Source: JAISST01 sp050434145 (GTDB lineage Bacteria > Fusobacteriota > Fusobacteriia > Fusobacteriales > Fusobacteriaceae). Taken from it: a DNA stretch of 64,000 nucleotides. The position numbers and the translations under genes are program-made. Where the stretch lies: the NCBI RefSeq assembly GCF_050434145.1, contig NZ_JBNPVX010000004.1:31240-95239 (forward strand). Direction: 5' to 3'. This document shows positions 27,346 through 37,085 of the stretch, in pieces. The first letter of the stretch is position 1, and each line of letters opens with the position of its first letter. The notes under the pieces are model-generated. The model saw nothing but the letters and a program-made list of their open reading frames with translations, did not search any database and was not told the DNA's origin.

Positions 27346-28098
27346 ATGAGAAATTTTTTCAAAAGAAATTTAATAATATTTTTAATACTAATTATATGGT
27401 ATATATTAGCATCAATGAAAGTTTGGAGTAGCTATATTTTACCTAGTCCTGTAAAAGTTGGAAAGACTTTTATAAATATGATTTATTCTGGAGAACTTTT
27501 TATAAATATTTTTGTAAGTATAAAAAGAATTATAATAGGATATAGTATTTCCTTTATTTTATCATTTATACTAGGAATATTTTCTAATGTAAAAAAGAAT
27601 ATAATGATTTATTTAGAAAAAATATTAGAAATATTTAGAAATGTGCCACCAATCAGTTTAATAGCTTTGTTAATTTTATGGTTTGGAATAGGGGAAATAT
27701 CTAAAATCATTATTATAATTCTAGCATCGTTTTTTCCAATGTATTTTAATATAAAAAAAGGGATTAAAACTTGTAATATAAAATTAATAGAGGTAGGTCA
27801 GTCGATGAATTTTACCAAATGTAATTTATATAAAAAAATAATATTACCTTCTGCAATTCCAGATATATTAACAGGGATGAGACTCGGTTTTGGTTATAGT
27901 TGGCGAGCAATAATTGGTGCAGAAATGATAGCAGCATCAAAGGGACTGGGTTATCTTATATTAGATGCTCAGACCATGTCAAGATCAGACAAAGTATTAG
28001 TTGGTGTATTAGTAATAGGGATACTTGGTTATATTTGTGATAAGATTTTTTGTTATTTTATCAATAGATTTCTTTATGGAGGGAAACTAGATGTCTAA
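27346..28098 (+). CDS. ABC importer permease (SsuC/TauC type)
   Basis: The 250 aa integral membrane subunit has about six helices and the cytoplasmic EAA-type loop EVGQSMNFTKCNLYKKIILP...GMRLGFGYSWRAIIGAEMI. That places it in the nitrate/sulfonate/taurine permease group. It overlaps the ATPase gene by 8 bases. A TATAAT at 27303-27308 may be the -10 of this operon. The substrate could be an aliphatic sulfonate, a thiamine-precursor-like compound or another small anion. Confidence 0.9.
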   Translation: MRNFFKRNLIIFLILIIWYILASMKVWSSYILPSPVKVGKTFINMIYSGELFINIFVSIKRIIIGYSISFILSFILGIFSNVKKNIMIYLEKILEIFRNVPPISLIALLILWFGIGEISKIIIIILASFFPMYFNIKKGIKTCNIKLIEVGQSMNFTKCNLYKKIILPSAIPDILTGMRLGFGYSWRAIIGAEMIAASKGLGYLILDAQTMSRSDKVLVGVLVIGILGYICDKIFCYFINRFLYGGKLDV

Positions 28099-28804
28099 AA
28101 TTTTCATAAAGAATTTGTACAAGAATTTCAAATTATCAGATAAAGAAATAAATGTTTTTTCAGGATTAAATTTAGAATTATCAACAGATGGAATTACAGT
28201 TATTTTGGGAAAAAGTGGATGTGGAAAGACCACATTGCTTAGGTTAATATCTGAGTTGGATAAAGATTATGCAGGGAAAATTGATAAAAGAGATGGCTTG
28301 AGGGTTGGGATTGTTTTTCAAGAATCTAGACTAATGCCTTGGCTCACCCTTTATGAAAATATTACTTTTGGAATTTCAAAGAAAAGTATTAATAAAGAGA
28401 AAATAGATGAATTACTAAAAATATTAGGTTTAGAATTATTTAAGAATGCATATCCATGTCAATTATCTGGAGGAATGCAGCAACGTGTGGCTATTGGTAG
28501 AGCAATTACTTATTGTCCAGATATTATACTTATGGATGAACCTTTTGCTGCTCTAGATTATTTCACAAGAGGTTATATGCAGGAAGAATTAATTAAAATT
28601 AGTCAGATCACCAAAATGGAAATTATTTTTGTAACTCATAACATAGATGAAGCAATGAATATTGCTAATGAGCTTATTATTTTGGAAGCAGGAAAAGTGA
28701 AAGAAAAATATGTTATGGATTCTAAGTTTCCAAGAGATTTGTTGTGTGATGAAATGATAACCTTAAAAAAGAGGATACTATCCAATTTTAATAATAAAAT
28801 ATAA
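28091..28804 (+). CDS. ABC importer ATPase (SsuB/TauB type)
   Basis: The 237 aa ATP-binding subunit has GKSGCGKTTLLR (Walker A), QLSGGMQQRVAIGRA (signature), IILMDEPFAALD (Walker B and D-loop) and THNIDEA (H-loop). The sequence FQESRLMPWLTLYENI matches the Q-loop of sulfonate/nitrate-type transporters. It is translationally coupled to the permease. Confidence 0.93.
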   Translation: MSKIFIKNLYKNFKLSDKEINVFSGLNLELSTDGITVILGKSGCGKTTLLRLISELDKDYAGKIDKRDGLRVGIVFQESRLMPWLTLYENITFGISKKSINKEKIDELLKILGLELFKNAYPCQLSGGMQQRVAIGRAITYCPDIILMDEPFAALDYFTRGYMQEELIKISQITKMEIIFVTHNIDEAMNIANELIILEAGKVKEKYVMDSKFPRDLLCDEMITLKKRILSNFNNKI

Positions 28805-28909
28805 AAACTATGTTATAGGTAACATAAAAGCCATAAGAATTTTGTTCTCCATAACATACATCTAAAATCAAAGTAAGATTAATTATAAAAAAGTCAAGGA
28901 GAAATAGAA

Positions 28910-29836
28910 ATGAAGAAAATCAGTATAATAATTATAGTAATATGGGTAACATTTATCACATTATTTGCTGCAAAAAAAGAAGTGATAAAAATTACTTACG
29001 TGAAATCCCCTTTGAATGTTCCATCAATAGTAGAGAAAGAGAAAGAAATTTTTAAAAAGAGATCTGAAAAATATGGAATAGATATAGAATATTCCAATCT
29101 AACCACTGGCCCTGAGCAAACACAGGCTCTTGCATCAGGTGATATAAAATTCTTAAATGCAGTGGGTGCGACATCAGTACTGTTATCTGCTGGAAATGGT
29201 GGAGATATAAAAATTATTAGTATTTATAGCAGATCACCAAAGGCTTTTATGCTATTTTCAAAAGATAAAGATGAAATTAATCGAGTTAGCTTAAAGGGGA
29301 AAAAAATAGCAGGACCAAAAGGGACAATATTACATGAATTATTGATATCATATTTGAAAAATTACGGACTTACAGAAAATGATATAGAATTTATAGCAAT
29401 GGGAATACCAGAATCTCAAGCTGCATTAGTAAATGGAAGCGTTGATTTTGCATTACTTGCTGGACCAGCAGCTAGTAATATGATAAAAGATGGTTATAAT
29501 GTAGTTACTGATGGTACAGGATTGGTAGATGCTACTATAGTAGTGGCAACAAGTAAAAAATATTATGATGAAAATAAAGATAAAGTAGAAGAATTTCTTT
29601 TGGGACAAAAAGAAGTATTAGAATATATTGATAATAATTATGATGAAGTGATAAAAATTACTGCTAAAGAAACAGGTCTAGATGTTGACATTGTAAAAGA
29701 AATGATAAAAGTATATGACTTTGACATGACTATAAGAGATAGTGATATTCAGTCAGTAGAAAAAACATTGAATTTTCTTTACGATAATAAAATGTTAGAA
29801 AATAAAATAGATGTGAGAGATTTATTTGTTAAATAA
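28910..29836 (+). CDS. ABC importer substrate-binding protein (NMT1/SsuA-like)
   Basis: The 308 aa exported protein has a hydrophobic leader (to about residue 20), then an SsuA/NMT1-type periplasmic binding fold: ITYVKSPLNVPSIVEKEKEIF, GATSVLLSAG and VDFALLAGPAASNMIKDGY. It completes the permease-ATPase-binding protein set, 105 bases after the ATPase gene. No lipobox is seen, fitting a diderm. RBS CAAGGAG precedes ATG. The ligand is unknown. Confidence 0.88.
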   Translation: MKKISIIIIVIWVTFITLFAAKKEVIKITYVKSPLNVPSIVEKEKEIFKKRSEKYGIDIEYSNLTTGPEQTQALASGDIKFLNAVGATSVLLSAGNGGDIKIISIYSRSPKAFMLFSKDKDEINRVSLKGKKIAGPKGTILHELLISYLKNYGLTENDIEFIAMGIPESQAALVNGSVDFALLAGPAASNMIKDGYNVVTDGTGLVDATIVVATSKKYYDENKDKVEEFLLGQKEVLEYIDNNYDEVIKITAKETGLDVDIVKEMIKVYDFDMTIRDSDIQSVEKTLNFLYDNKMLENKIDVRDLFVK

Positions 29837-29861
29837 GAAAAAGAAATATAGAGATATAGAG

Positions 29862-29890
29862 ATAACTCCGTAAATAGGAGTTATTTTGAT
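29862..29890 (+). terminator. Terminator of the ABC importer operon
   Basis: ATAACTCC pairs with GGAGTTAT (7-base loop), followed by TTTTGAT, 26 bases after the stop codon. Confidence 0.75.
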
Positions 29891-30024
29891 AAAGTGGATT
29901 AAAAAATATTTCATGAATAATTTGGTTTTGATGATATTTTGTGATAGAATTATATATATTTATGAGAATAAACTAAATATTTTAATAATAAAAGAATAGG
30001 ACTTAATATGGCGAAAGGAAAAAA

Positions 30025-31878
30025 ATGAATAAAAAAGAAAAATTAACAATAGCACGAATATTGGTTTCAATAATTTGTGTGATACTAGGGCATATTACAG
30101 GTCATGAGGCTGCTCATCATGGTCAAGATCACGAACATCATGTCATAGGACAACTGATGCATTTACTAGAGATATTACCAATAATATTTTGTGGGATACC
30201 GATTTTTATCAGTGCAATAAAATCTCTAGTGAAAGATTATAAAATTACTACAGAGTTATTTGTGTGTATAGTAATTATAATTGCAATAGTTAGTGGTGAA
30301 TTCCATGAAGCAATAGAAATTAGTGTAATCATGTCTATAGGATTATTTTTAGAAGAGTTTGCTATAAATAAAGCTAAGATGAATATAAATAATCTACTAG
30401 AATTATTACCTAAAACAGCAAGAGTTGTATCAAATGATAATGAAAAAATAGTTGATATTGATCAAGTAAAAGAAAATAATATAATAAGAGTTAACAATGG
30501 GGAAAGTATTCCAGTAGATGGAATAATAATTGATGGAATATGTACTATTGATCAATCTACATTGACTGGTGAATCTCTTCCAGTAGATAGGGTAAAAGAT
30601 TGTAATGTTTACAATGGGACTGTTGTTCAGAATGGTTCTATAGATGTATTAGTCACTAAAATAGGAGAGAATACCACACTAGGAAATATTATAAAAATTA
30701 TTGATTTAATGAAAGACAATAAATCTACCAAAAGTAGATTACTTGATAAGTGGACCAGTAAGTTATCAATAGTTGCACTAATATTTTCTTTAATAATATG
30801 GTGGTGTACAAATGACATTAACAATGCTTTGAAGATTTTACTGGTATTTTGCCCATGTGCATTGGTGATATCTTCGCCACTTTCAATAATGATATCAGTG
30901 AAGAAATTAATGAAAAAAGGTATACTTTGTAAGGGTGGGGGAGCATTGGAAGCTATGGGTAAAATTACCAAAATAGCTTTTGATAAAACAGGAACATTGA
31001 CTTATGGAAAATTAAGTGTAAAAAAAGTTACTAATAATTCATCATATGATGATAATAGATTTTTAGAATATGTGTATTCTCTCGAGAGTAAATCAGATCA
31101 TCCAATAGGAAAAGCAATAGAAAAATATTGTATTGAAAAAGGGGTAAATGCAATTGATACACTAGATTTTGAGAGAATAATAGGAAAAGGTCTTACTGGT
31201 ATTGTGGATGAGAAGATTGTTATTACTGGAAACAAATTATTATTAAAAGAAAAAAACGTAGATATTATTTGTCCAGACGAAATTATCAATGTTGGAACAA
31301 TTATATATGTAGCTATAGATGGAAGATACAGTGGAAGCATTGTTCTTACAGATACATTGAAAGAAAATGCAAAAGAAACCATAAAATTTTTGAATGAAAT
31401 TGGCATTGAAAGCATGATATTAAGTGGAGATGAATCTGCTGCGACTAAATTTGTAGGAGAATCATTGGAAATAAAAGAAATTTACTCCAACTTATTACCA
31501 GAAAGAAAAGTAGAAATTTTGGAAAAGTATAAAAATAATAATGAAAAAGTAGCAATGGTTGGAGATGGAATAAATGACGCATTGTCACTAAAGGCTTCGT
31601 ATGTAGGCATTGCTATGGGTCAAATGGGTAATTATGTTGCAGTAGATGCAGCAGATATTGTACTTATTAATGATAAACTAAAAAATATACCATACTTGGT
31701 AAATGTGGCTAAGAGTACAATACTGACAATTAATGTTAATATTATATTGGCAGTTGTATTAAATATAATAGCTATTATTTTTGTTAGATATTTTGGCTTA
31801 AAAATTGCAGCAATATCTCATAATATTATATTGATAATAATTTTAATGAATTCTTTTAGTTTATTTTTCAAGAAATGA
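30025..31878 (+). CDS. Heavy-metal-translocating P-type ATPase
   Basis: The 617 aa P1B-type pump moves a soft or transition metal across the membrane. It has the ion-site motif CPC (276-278), the phosphorylation motif DKTGTLT (Asp320), TGES, SDHPIGKA (HP motif) and GDGINDA. No N-terminal heavy-metal-associated CxxC domain exists. Instead, eight His lie in residues 23-46, between the first two helices. The last helix reads AISHNIILIIILMNSFSL, where other pumps have HEGxT or DxG, so the metal is hard to name (Zn, Cd, Fe or Cu). RBS AAAGGA precedes ATG. Confidence 0.9.
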   Translation: MNKKEKLTIARILVSIICVILGHITGHEAAHHGQDHEHHVIGQLMHLLEILPIIFCGIPIFISAIKSLVKDYKITTELFVCIVIIIAIVSGEFHEAIEISVIMSIGLFLEEFAINKAKMNINNLLELLPKTARVVSNDNEKIVDIDQVKENNIIRVNNGESIPVDGIIIDGICTIDQSTLTGESLPVDRVKDCNVYNGTVVQNGSIDVLVTKIGENTTLGNIIKIIDLMKDNKSTKSRLLDKWTSKLSIVALIFSLIIWWCTNDINNALKILLVFCPCALVISSPLSIMISVKKLMKKGILCKGGGALEAMGKITKIAFDKTGTLTYGKLSVKKVTNNSSYDDNRFLEYVYSLESKSDHPIGKAIEKYCIEKGVNAIDTLDFERIIGKGLTGIVDEKIVITGNKLLLKEKNVDIICPDEIINVGTIIYVAIDGRYSGSIVLTDTLKENAKETIKFLNEIGIESMILSGDESAATKFVGESLEIKEIYSNLLPERKVEILEKYKNNNEKVAMVGDGINDALSLKASYVGIAMGQMGNYVAVDAADIVLINDKLKNIPYLVNVAKSTILTINVNIILAVVLNIIAIIFVRYFGLKIAAISHNIILIIILMNSFSLFFKK

Positions 31879-31935
31879 AATATTAGAAAATTAATTAAAA
31901 ATTATAAATTTTCTTTTTAAAAAGAGGTGGACAGA

Positions 31936-32235
31936 ATGGATGAGGATTTTGCTTTTATGATATTGGAAGTAGTATCTGAAATACCATCAGGTAAAGTGGC
32001 TAGCTATGGTCAAATAGCTAAACTTGCAGGTTTTCCAAAGAATGCAAGAAAAGTTGGTAAAGTAATGTCAAATGTAGAACTGTATGGAGATGAATATCCA
32101 TGTCATCGTGTGGTACACAGTGATGGTAAGTTGGTAGATGGTTGGAAAATGCAAAAGATATTATTAATTAAAGAAGGAATAATTTTCAAAAAAGAATTTA
32201 CTGTTGATATGAAAAAATATCAGTGGGAAGGTTAG
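31936..32235 (+). CDS. Alkyltransferase (MGMT)-like protein, C-terminal domain only
   Basis: The 99 aa protein corresponds to the DNA-binding/active-site domain of O6-alkylguanine DNA alkyltransferase: PSGKVASYGQIAKLAG and ARKVGKVM, followed by the active-site motif PCHRVV. The catalytic Cys is present, unlike ATL proteins where Trp replaces it, but the N-terminal domain is absent. ATG 31936 follows AGAGGTGG; the upstream GTG lies within the RBS. It could repair alkylated bases or flag them for excision repair. Confidence 0.88.
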   Translation: MDEDFAFMILEVVSEIPSGKVASYGQIAKLAGFPKNARKVGKVMSNVELYGDEYPCHRVVHSDGKLVDGWKMQKILLIKEGIIFKKEFTVDMKKYQWEG

Positions 32236-32248
32236 AAAAATCATTTAA

Positions 32249-33113
32249 AATTCATTAGATGCAAAATTGAATAACAGTGATTTATCTGTAATTGTAAATA
32301 TTAATTTGGGAAAAATAGAGACAAAGAAGTTGCCAGGAATATAAGAAATACTGGAAAGAATTCCATTTTTAATTGCTAAAAATCAATATACAGAAGAAAC
32401 AATAGAAAATATGAAAAAATATCTTAGAGAAAAATAAGTATGGCTTTGATTTATTTTTTAGATATGATAAGAAGATTAATAAGGGTAGAGTGGGAATTAT
32501 TCGCAAAATTGGAATGAAAATAGTTGATTTTAAAATTACAGGCTATTCTACCACAATAAAGAGAAGTATTCCTAAAAATTATCTATTGCAAAGTAATATA
32601 GAAAATATTCTTCCAGTAAAAAAAATTGAGAAAGAGAATTTTAAAGAAATAGATGATAAATTAGATAATGATAAGTCCAATTTATATAAAATAGCTCCCC
32701 AATTTATAAAGAAAATATTTGTAGGAAGCAATGATATAATAGATATTGATCTATTTACTAGTAATGAGATTCCAGAAAATGCTTATGGAAATGTTATTAT
32801 TAGAATAGTAGATGGTTCTGAGCAAGAAATATCAGAGATTTTTGATATTGAATCTAATTATAATAGTGTTAAAGATATGATAAATGGCGAGAACAAGATA
32901 ATAAGTGCTAATATCATAAAAAATATATGTATTAAAAATCAAATATCAAATATTTGTAAAAAGAAAATAGAAAATTCTACTAAAAAAGAAGCAAAATATG
33001 GGCGTGAAATATTATCAGAACTCCATAAGACATATCCAATGATATTATCACCAATGATGGAATTTGAAGATTTAGAGGCTTTATTTTTATCTACTTTGGA
33101 TAAGTATATATAG
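32249..33113 (+). pseudogene. Broken gene of unknown family
   Basis: The open frame 32490-33113 (207 codons) lacks an RBS, and its coding sense continues upstream without an ATG (KYGFDLFFRYDKKINKGR precedes it). Before that, a different frame from 32249 reads as protein (LNNSDLSVIVNINLGK, then ILERIPFLIAKNQYTEE) with an internal TAA. So the gene has at least one frameshift near 32430 and one stop. No family is recognised. Confidence 0.5.
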
Positions 33114-33133
33114 AGTAAATGAGATTGCGATAG

Positions 33134-33844
33134 TTAGCTATTGTCCAAGGATTTCCATCCAAGTGAACTTACTTCTTTTTCCAGTGCAATGGATTTAAGT
33201 AGGTTTTCTATAGAGCTGTCCTCTCGTTTACCTCGATATCTGATTATAGCTTTTATTTCTGAAGTGTTTTGGAAAATATTTCTACTTCTTAGATCTATTA
33301 ATTGAAAATTATTTATTGTGGTTTCTTTTAGTATTTTATCCCTGAATAGATATTCATCAATTTCTTGACATGTGATAGAGATTTGATAATAATTATAAGA
33401 GTCGCCAAAAATATAGACATTAGACAATTTCCTAGCAATGGGTCTAAAAATAATATTGCTAGCAATCAAAACAGCTGTAGCTACGATAGCATAAATATGA
33501 TGCCCAGAACCAGAAAGTATCCCTATTGCAGCTGTACACCAAATAGTGGCAGCAGTATTGACACCACGAACATTTGCTCCATCTTTGAATATGATACCAG
33601 TACCAAGGAAACCTACTCCAGTAATAATTTGTGCTGCTATCCTGATTGTATCATTTGGATTGCTATTAGCAGAACTTGTACCATTAATTGTAAGTGGAAA
33701 AAGGATAAACATAGTAGTACCAAGTGATACTAGAATATTGGTTCTAATGCCTATGGAATGACCATTTATTTGCCTTTCAATACCAATTAATGTCCCTAGT
33801 GCAAGAGATAAAATCAAGCGAATAAAGAATTCATTTACTGTCAT
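33134..33844 (-). CDS. MgtC/SapB family membrane protein
   Basis: The 236 aa protein has four to five N-terminal helices with the MgtC signatures LGTLIGIERQ, GIRTNILVSLG and AAQIITGVGFLGTGIIFKDG...GVNTAATIWCTAAIGILSG, then a cytoplasmic C-terminal domain. I start at ATG 33844, six bases after AAAGGAG; a longer frame runs into the upstream gene. MgtC proteins affect magnesium adaptation and ATP synthase in pathogens, but general function is unclear. It lies 37 bases after a DUF5131 gene. A second paralogue lies at 60474-61178. Confidence 0.9.
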   Translation of the reverse strand: MTVNEFFIRLILSLALGTLIGIERQINGHSIGIRTNILVSLGTTMFILFPLTINGTSSANSNPNDTIRIAAQIITGVGFLGTGIIFKDGANVRGVNTAATIWCTAAIGILSGSGHHIYAIVATAVLIASNIIFRPIARKLSNVYIFGDSYNYYQISITCQEIDEYLFRDKILKETTINNFQLIDLRSRNIFQNTSEIKAIIRYRGKREDSSIENLLKSIALEKEVSSLGWKSLDNS

Positions 33845-33881
33845 TGTAAACTCCTTTAATATGATTAAAAGATCATAAGAA

Positions 33882-34751
33882 TTAACATTTTCCACAATTT
33901 GAACAGCCATTACAGATTATTTTACTGGCACAAAAGTTACAACTTTCTTTAAATTGTGGCTTGTACAAGTCATTTGGTCCTAGGATTTCTCCATAACGAT
34001 TAATAAGTTTGAAATATTGTTCTTTTCCAATAAAATTCATTTGAGATTTTAATGCCATTTGGCTTTGAAGTTGCTTTTTAGGTAGAGTATAGGTTTTTCC
34101 GTCTTTTATAAAGTTTGTACCAGTTTCTATAAAACAGAAAGTTACATTATATTTTTTGCATTGGGCTCGCAAAGATTTTACCCAATCAAAATTACATGGT
34201 CTATTTCCATCGTAGTTTTCACCACCACATGAGACTTGTTCTATTTGCCCAGAATAGAGATATTTTTCTATGTTTACTTGCCCAATAAATGGTGCACATA
34301 CAATTCCTTTGTGTTTAAATGGAAGTTTTAGCAAAATAGGAATCCTTTCATCAGCTCTTCTTTGATTTTCTGCGGTTACACTAAACATTACATTTTCCCA
34401 GCCATCATGCCAGTCTTTTGGGAGACATTTTTCTACTCTTTGTGGTCTTTTAGTCAATAGATAAAACTTTACATCACTACGTATTTTCATAATTTCCCAT
34501 GCTTCATTTCTCCAAGGATCCGCTTCTTCCAAGAAAAAATCTGAAGTCATACACACTCTGATCAATTCACCACTTTTTATTTTATAATTTCCATAACGGT
34601 CTTTTTTTAGTGGATAATTAAAATTAGTTTTAGTTTTATATATATTTATTCCATTTTGTTCTCTGACTCTATCTAAGTAGTACATGTAGCAGTGGTCGCA
34701 ACCTTCGCTACATTTGATGCATCCATGCCATGGGTTCCAGATATCATGCAT
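33882..34751 (-). CDS. DUF5131 (phage Gp37/Gp68-like) protein, long form
   Basis: The 289 aa protein starts IWNPWHGCIKCSEGCDHCYM, the DUF5131 opening, with a Cys pattern resembling a radical SAM Fe-S site (CSEGCDHC is Cx3Cx2C). The sequence LLTKRPQRVEKCLP and SCGGENYDGNRPCNFDWV are family-typical. An extra C-terminal cluster CNFCASKIICNGCSNCGKC could hold another metal or Fe-S centre. Biochemical function is unknown. It is separated by the flavin-fold gene from a second DUF5131/radical SAM pair. Confidence 0.85.
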   Translation of the reverse strand: MHDIWNPWHGCIKCSEGCDHCYMYYLDRVREQNGINIYKTKTNFNYPLKKDRYGNYKIKSGELIRVCMTSDFFLEEADPWRNEAWEIMKIRSDVKFYLLTKRPQRVEKCLPKDWHDGWENVMFSVTAENQRRADERIPILLKLPFKHKGIVCAPFIGQVNIEKYLYSGQIEQVSCGGENYDGNRPCNFDWVKSLRAQCKKYNVTFCFIETGTNFIKDGKTYTLPKKQLQSQMALKSQMNFIGKEQYFKLINRYGEILGPNDLYKPQFKESCNFCASKIICNGCSNCGKC

Positions 34752-34884
34752 TTTTTCATGACCTACCTTATTTTCTAGTGTTGAACTATTAACATAAAAT
34801 ATTTGGTAATATATAATATTACTTTAAATCATTTATTCCCCTTATAATATTTTACCACAGTAAGAAGAAAAATAAAAGTTGATA

Positions 34885-34917
34885 AAATAAATAAAGCTGA
34901 CAAAAAATTTGCCAGCT
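34885..34917 (-). terminator. Terminator of the flavin-fold gene
   Basis: Read on the minus strand, AGCTGGCA pairs with TGTCAGCT (one wobble), followed by a T-rich run, 15 bases after the stop codon. Confidence 0.6.
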
Positions 34918-34931
34918 AATTTCTAAAAATA

Positions 34932-35372
34932 CTAAAACTTTTCTATTGCTAATCCTAAAGGGACGTTTTTTTCTTTATCCCAAATCCATTCTTTAAGAAT
35001 AGTTAATTTTATTTTTACAAATTCATTTGTGCTGAGATCTTCACCAGGGGCAGAAATTTCAAAAGCACCTTCATATTTCTTTTTGTATATTTCTTTTAAT
35101 TCTTTATTTTTTTCATCTAATACACTTCCTAAAAATTCCACTTTTCCTTGTCCATAATAAATTCCAAGTGGTCCAATTGAAAATGCAACATTAGGGTTTG
35201 CTTTCATTTGCACATATTTCTCTGATGTGTTACCTGTGTAGAAGTATATATCATTATCTATCACAATAGCACTAATTGCTCTCATTGTGATATTATTATT
35301 TTCTCCTGTTGCAAGAAATATCACGTATTCTTTATTGATTGCGTTTTTAAAATTTTCAAAATTTAATTTCAT
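34932..35372 (-). CDS. Pyridoxamine 5-phosphate oxidase-like flavin-binding protein
   Basis: The 146 aa protein fits the split-barrel FMN-binding fold: YVIFLATGENNNITMRAISAIVIDNDIYFYTGNTSEKYVQMKANPN-type strands and GKVEFLGSV. Related proteins bind FMN, F420 or haem and are often annotated as pyridoxamine oxidase family without that activity. RBS AGGGGA precedes ATG. It lies 97 bases downstream of the radical SAM gene in the same orientation. Confidence 0.8.
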   Translation of the reverse strand: MKLNFENFKNAINKEYVIFLATGENNNITMRAISAIVIDNDIYFYTGNTSEKYVQMKANPNVAFSIGPLGIYYGQGKVEFLGSVLDEKNKELKEIYKKKYEGAFEISAPGEDLSTNEFVKIKLTILKEWIWDKEKNVPLGLAIEKF

Positions 35373-35469
35373 ATTTATTCCCCTTTTATTTTTAATTTTT
35401 TAGTTAGTTTTTAAAATCTTTTTCTGCAAAAATTTCAGCCTTTATTTATTATTCAATTCTTATTTTAAT

Positions 35470-36342
35470 TCAAAATAAACTTAATTGCTCTTTTTTGTCT
35501 TTATTTTCTGGAAAAAACCTAAGAAATTCCCAGATTTCATCTATATTGTAGATTATTTTATTTTCTTTGCATCTTTTGATGAAAATATTCCAAAGAATTT
35601 TGCTGTTTGGGCTGGATATTTCGTATTTATTTCCATAGCAATTGATATATTTTTCTTTTATGTTAGGAAAATATTTATCCAATTTTGAATAAAAAAATTC
35701 CCTATTTCCATCTCTTAACGTAAGTCCCATTCCATAACATAATATTCCTTTGACTTTAGCTCTGATACAATAATCTAATATTCCATTGAGATTTTCTTCT
35801 GTATCATTGATAAATGGCAAGAGTGGTGATAACCAGACTATAGTAGGAATATTATTATCTCTTAGAATCTCCAAAGCTTGAAATCTTTCTTTAGTGGTAG
35901 AAACATTTGGTTCTAATATTTTGCAGAGATTCTCATCAAATGTTGTAAGAGTCATTTGTATTACACATCTTGTCTTTTCATTTATTTTCTTTAAAATATC
36001 TAAGTCATTAAGTACTTTGCTAGACTTTGTAATAAGAGTTGCTCCAAAACCATATTTTTCAACAATTTCTAAAGATTTTCTTGTATGGTTATATTTATCA
36101 TTTACATGCATATAGGGATCTGACATAGATCCAGTGCCAATCATACATTTTTTCCTTTTCTTTTTTAAATTATTTTCCAATAGTTCGAGTGCATTTATTT
36201 TTACTTCAATATCTTCAAATACATGATTTATCTGATAACAATTACTTCTGGCATCACAATAGATACACCCATGACTACATCCTCTGTATAGATTCATCCC
36301 ATTTCTATTAGATAAGATTCCTTTGACTTTTACTTCATGCAT
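35470..36342 (-). CDS. Spore-photoproduct-lyase-like radical SAM protein
   Basis: The 290 aa protein has the radical SAM cluster motif CSHGCIYC (Cx3Cx2C, about residues 22-29), preceded by NLYRGCSHGCIYCDAR as in SplB/Rv2578c-type proteins. The conserved GTGSMSDPY and TLITKSSKVLNDLDIL segments are present. Radical SAM enzymes make a 5-deoxyadenosyl radical; the substrate here is unknown. It overlaps the upstream DUF5131 gene by 8 bases, implying coupled translation and a joint function. Confidence 0.88.
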   Translation of the reverse strand: MHEVKVKGILSNRNGMNLYRGCSHGCIYCDARSNCYQINHVFEDIEVKINALELLENNLKKKRKKCMIGTGSMSDPYMHVNDKYNHTRKSLEIVEKYGFGATLITKSSKVLNDLDILKKINEKTRCVIQMTLTTFDENLCKILEPNVSTTKERFQALEILRDNNIPTIVWLSPLLPFINDTEENLNGILDYCIRAKVKGILCYGMGLTLRDGNREFFYSKLDKYFPNIKEKYINCYGNKYEISSPNSKILWNIFIKRCKENKIIYNIDEIWEFLRFFPENKDKKEQLSLF

Positions 36343-37066
36343 TGGAGACCTCTTTGTTATAAAAATTAATATCAGCTTTTTTGGCTTGTGCTGTTAGACT
36401 TCTGACATTTAATTTATAAAGTTTACCATTCTTTCTAAAATTAGTGGCACATTGTCGGAATTCAAAGTTTATATTATTATCAATTGCTTGTTTTCTGATA
36501 TTTAGTACCCAATCATAGTCTAAGATTCTGCCATATTTATCAGATTCTCCTCCTACAACAATTAATTCAATATTTTTTGGAAAATTTTTGATGAATATAT
36601 TTTCTATAAGAGGTTGAAAAATAATAATTTTGTGTTTAATGCAGGCTTTGTCAAATATAGGAAGCCTTATATTGGCTTGTTTCTGATTTTCAATAGTGCA
36701 TCCAATGGTTACATTTTCATATCCATCATTCCAATCATCAGGTATACATTCGTGGAATCTTTCTATTCTTTTGGTAAGAAAAATAAATTCCAAATCAGAT
36801 CTTTCCTTAATAAATTTCCAACATTCTTTTCGCCAAATATCAGCTTCTTCAATAAGAAAATCGCTAGAAAAGCAAGTGTAGATTTTTTGATTAGATTTGA
36901 CTTTGTATAATCCTTTTTTGTTTTTTTCAATTGGTTTATAAAAATTATCAGTTTTTATAATTTGATTTGTATCTATTCCTTTTTTGAAGTCACCTTTGTG
37001 TGTATAGCAGAATTTGCATCCTTCACTGTATTTATGACATCCTCTCCAAGGATTCCAAATGGCCAT
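36335..37066 (-). CDS. DUF5131 (phage Gp37/Gp68-like) protein, short form
   Basis: The 243 aa protein begins MAIWNPWRGCHKYSEGC, followed by KFCYTH, so Cys lie at the DUF5131 positions. The family segments FLTKRIERFHECIPDDW, NVTIGCTIENQ and VVGGESDKYGRILDYDWV are clear. It lacks both the additional Cys of the first motif and the C-terminal Cys cluster of the long-form paralogue at 33882-34751. It overlaps the radical SAM gene and follows the GyrI-like gene by 19 bases. Confidence 0.85.
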   Translation of the reverse strand: MAIWNPWRGCHKYSEGCKFCYTHKGDFKKGIDTNQIIKTDNFYKPIEKNKKGLYKVKSNQKIYTCFSSDFLIEEADIWRKECWKFIKERSDLEFIFLTKRIERFHECIPDDWNDGYENVTIGCTIENQKQANIRLPIFDKACIKHKIIIFQPLIENIFIKNFPKNIELIVVGGESDKYGRILDYDWVLNIRKQAIDNNINFEFRQCATNFRKNGKLYKLNVRSLTAQAKKADINFYNKEVSNA

Positions 37067-37085
37067 AGTTACTCCCTGTATAATT

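Noticed and set aside
28809..28826. Palindrome TATGTTA-TAGG-TAACATA after the ABC ATPase gene
   Set aside because: No T-run follows and the downstream binding-protein gene belongs to the same transporter, so terminator status is not supported.
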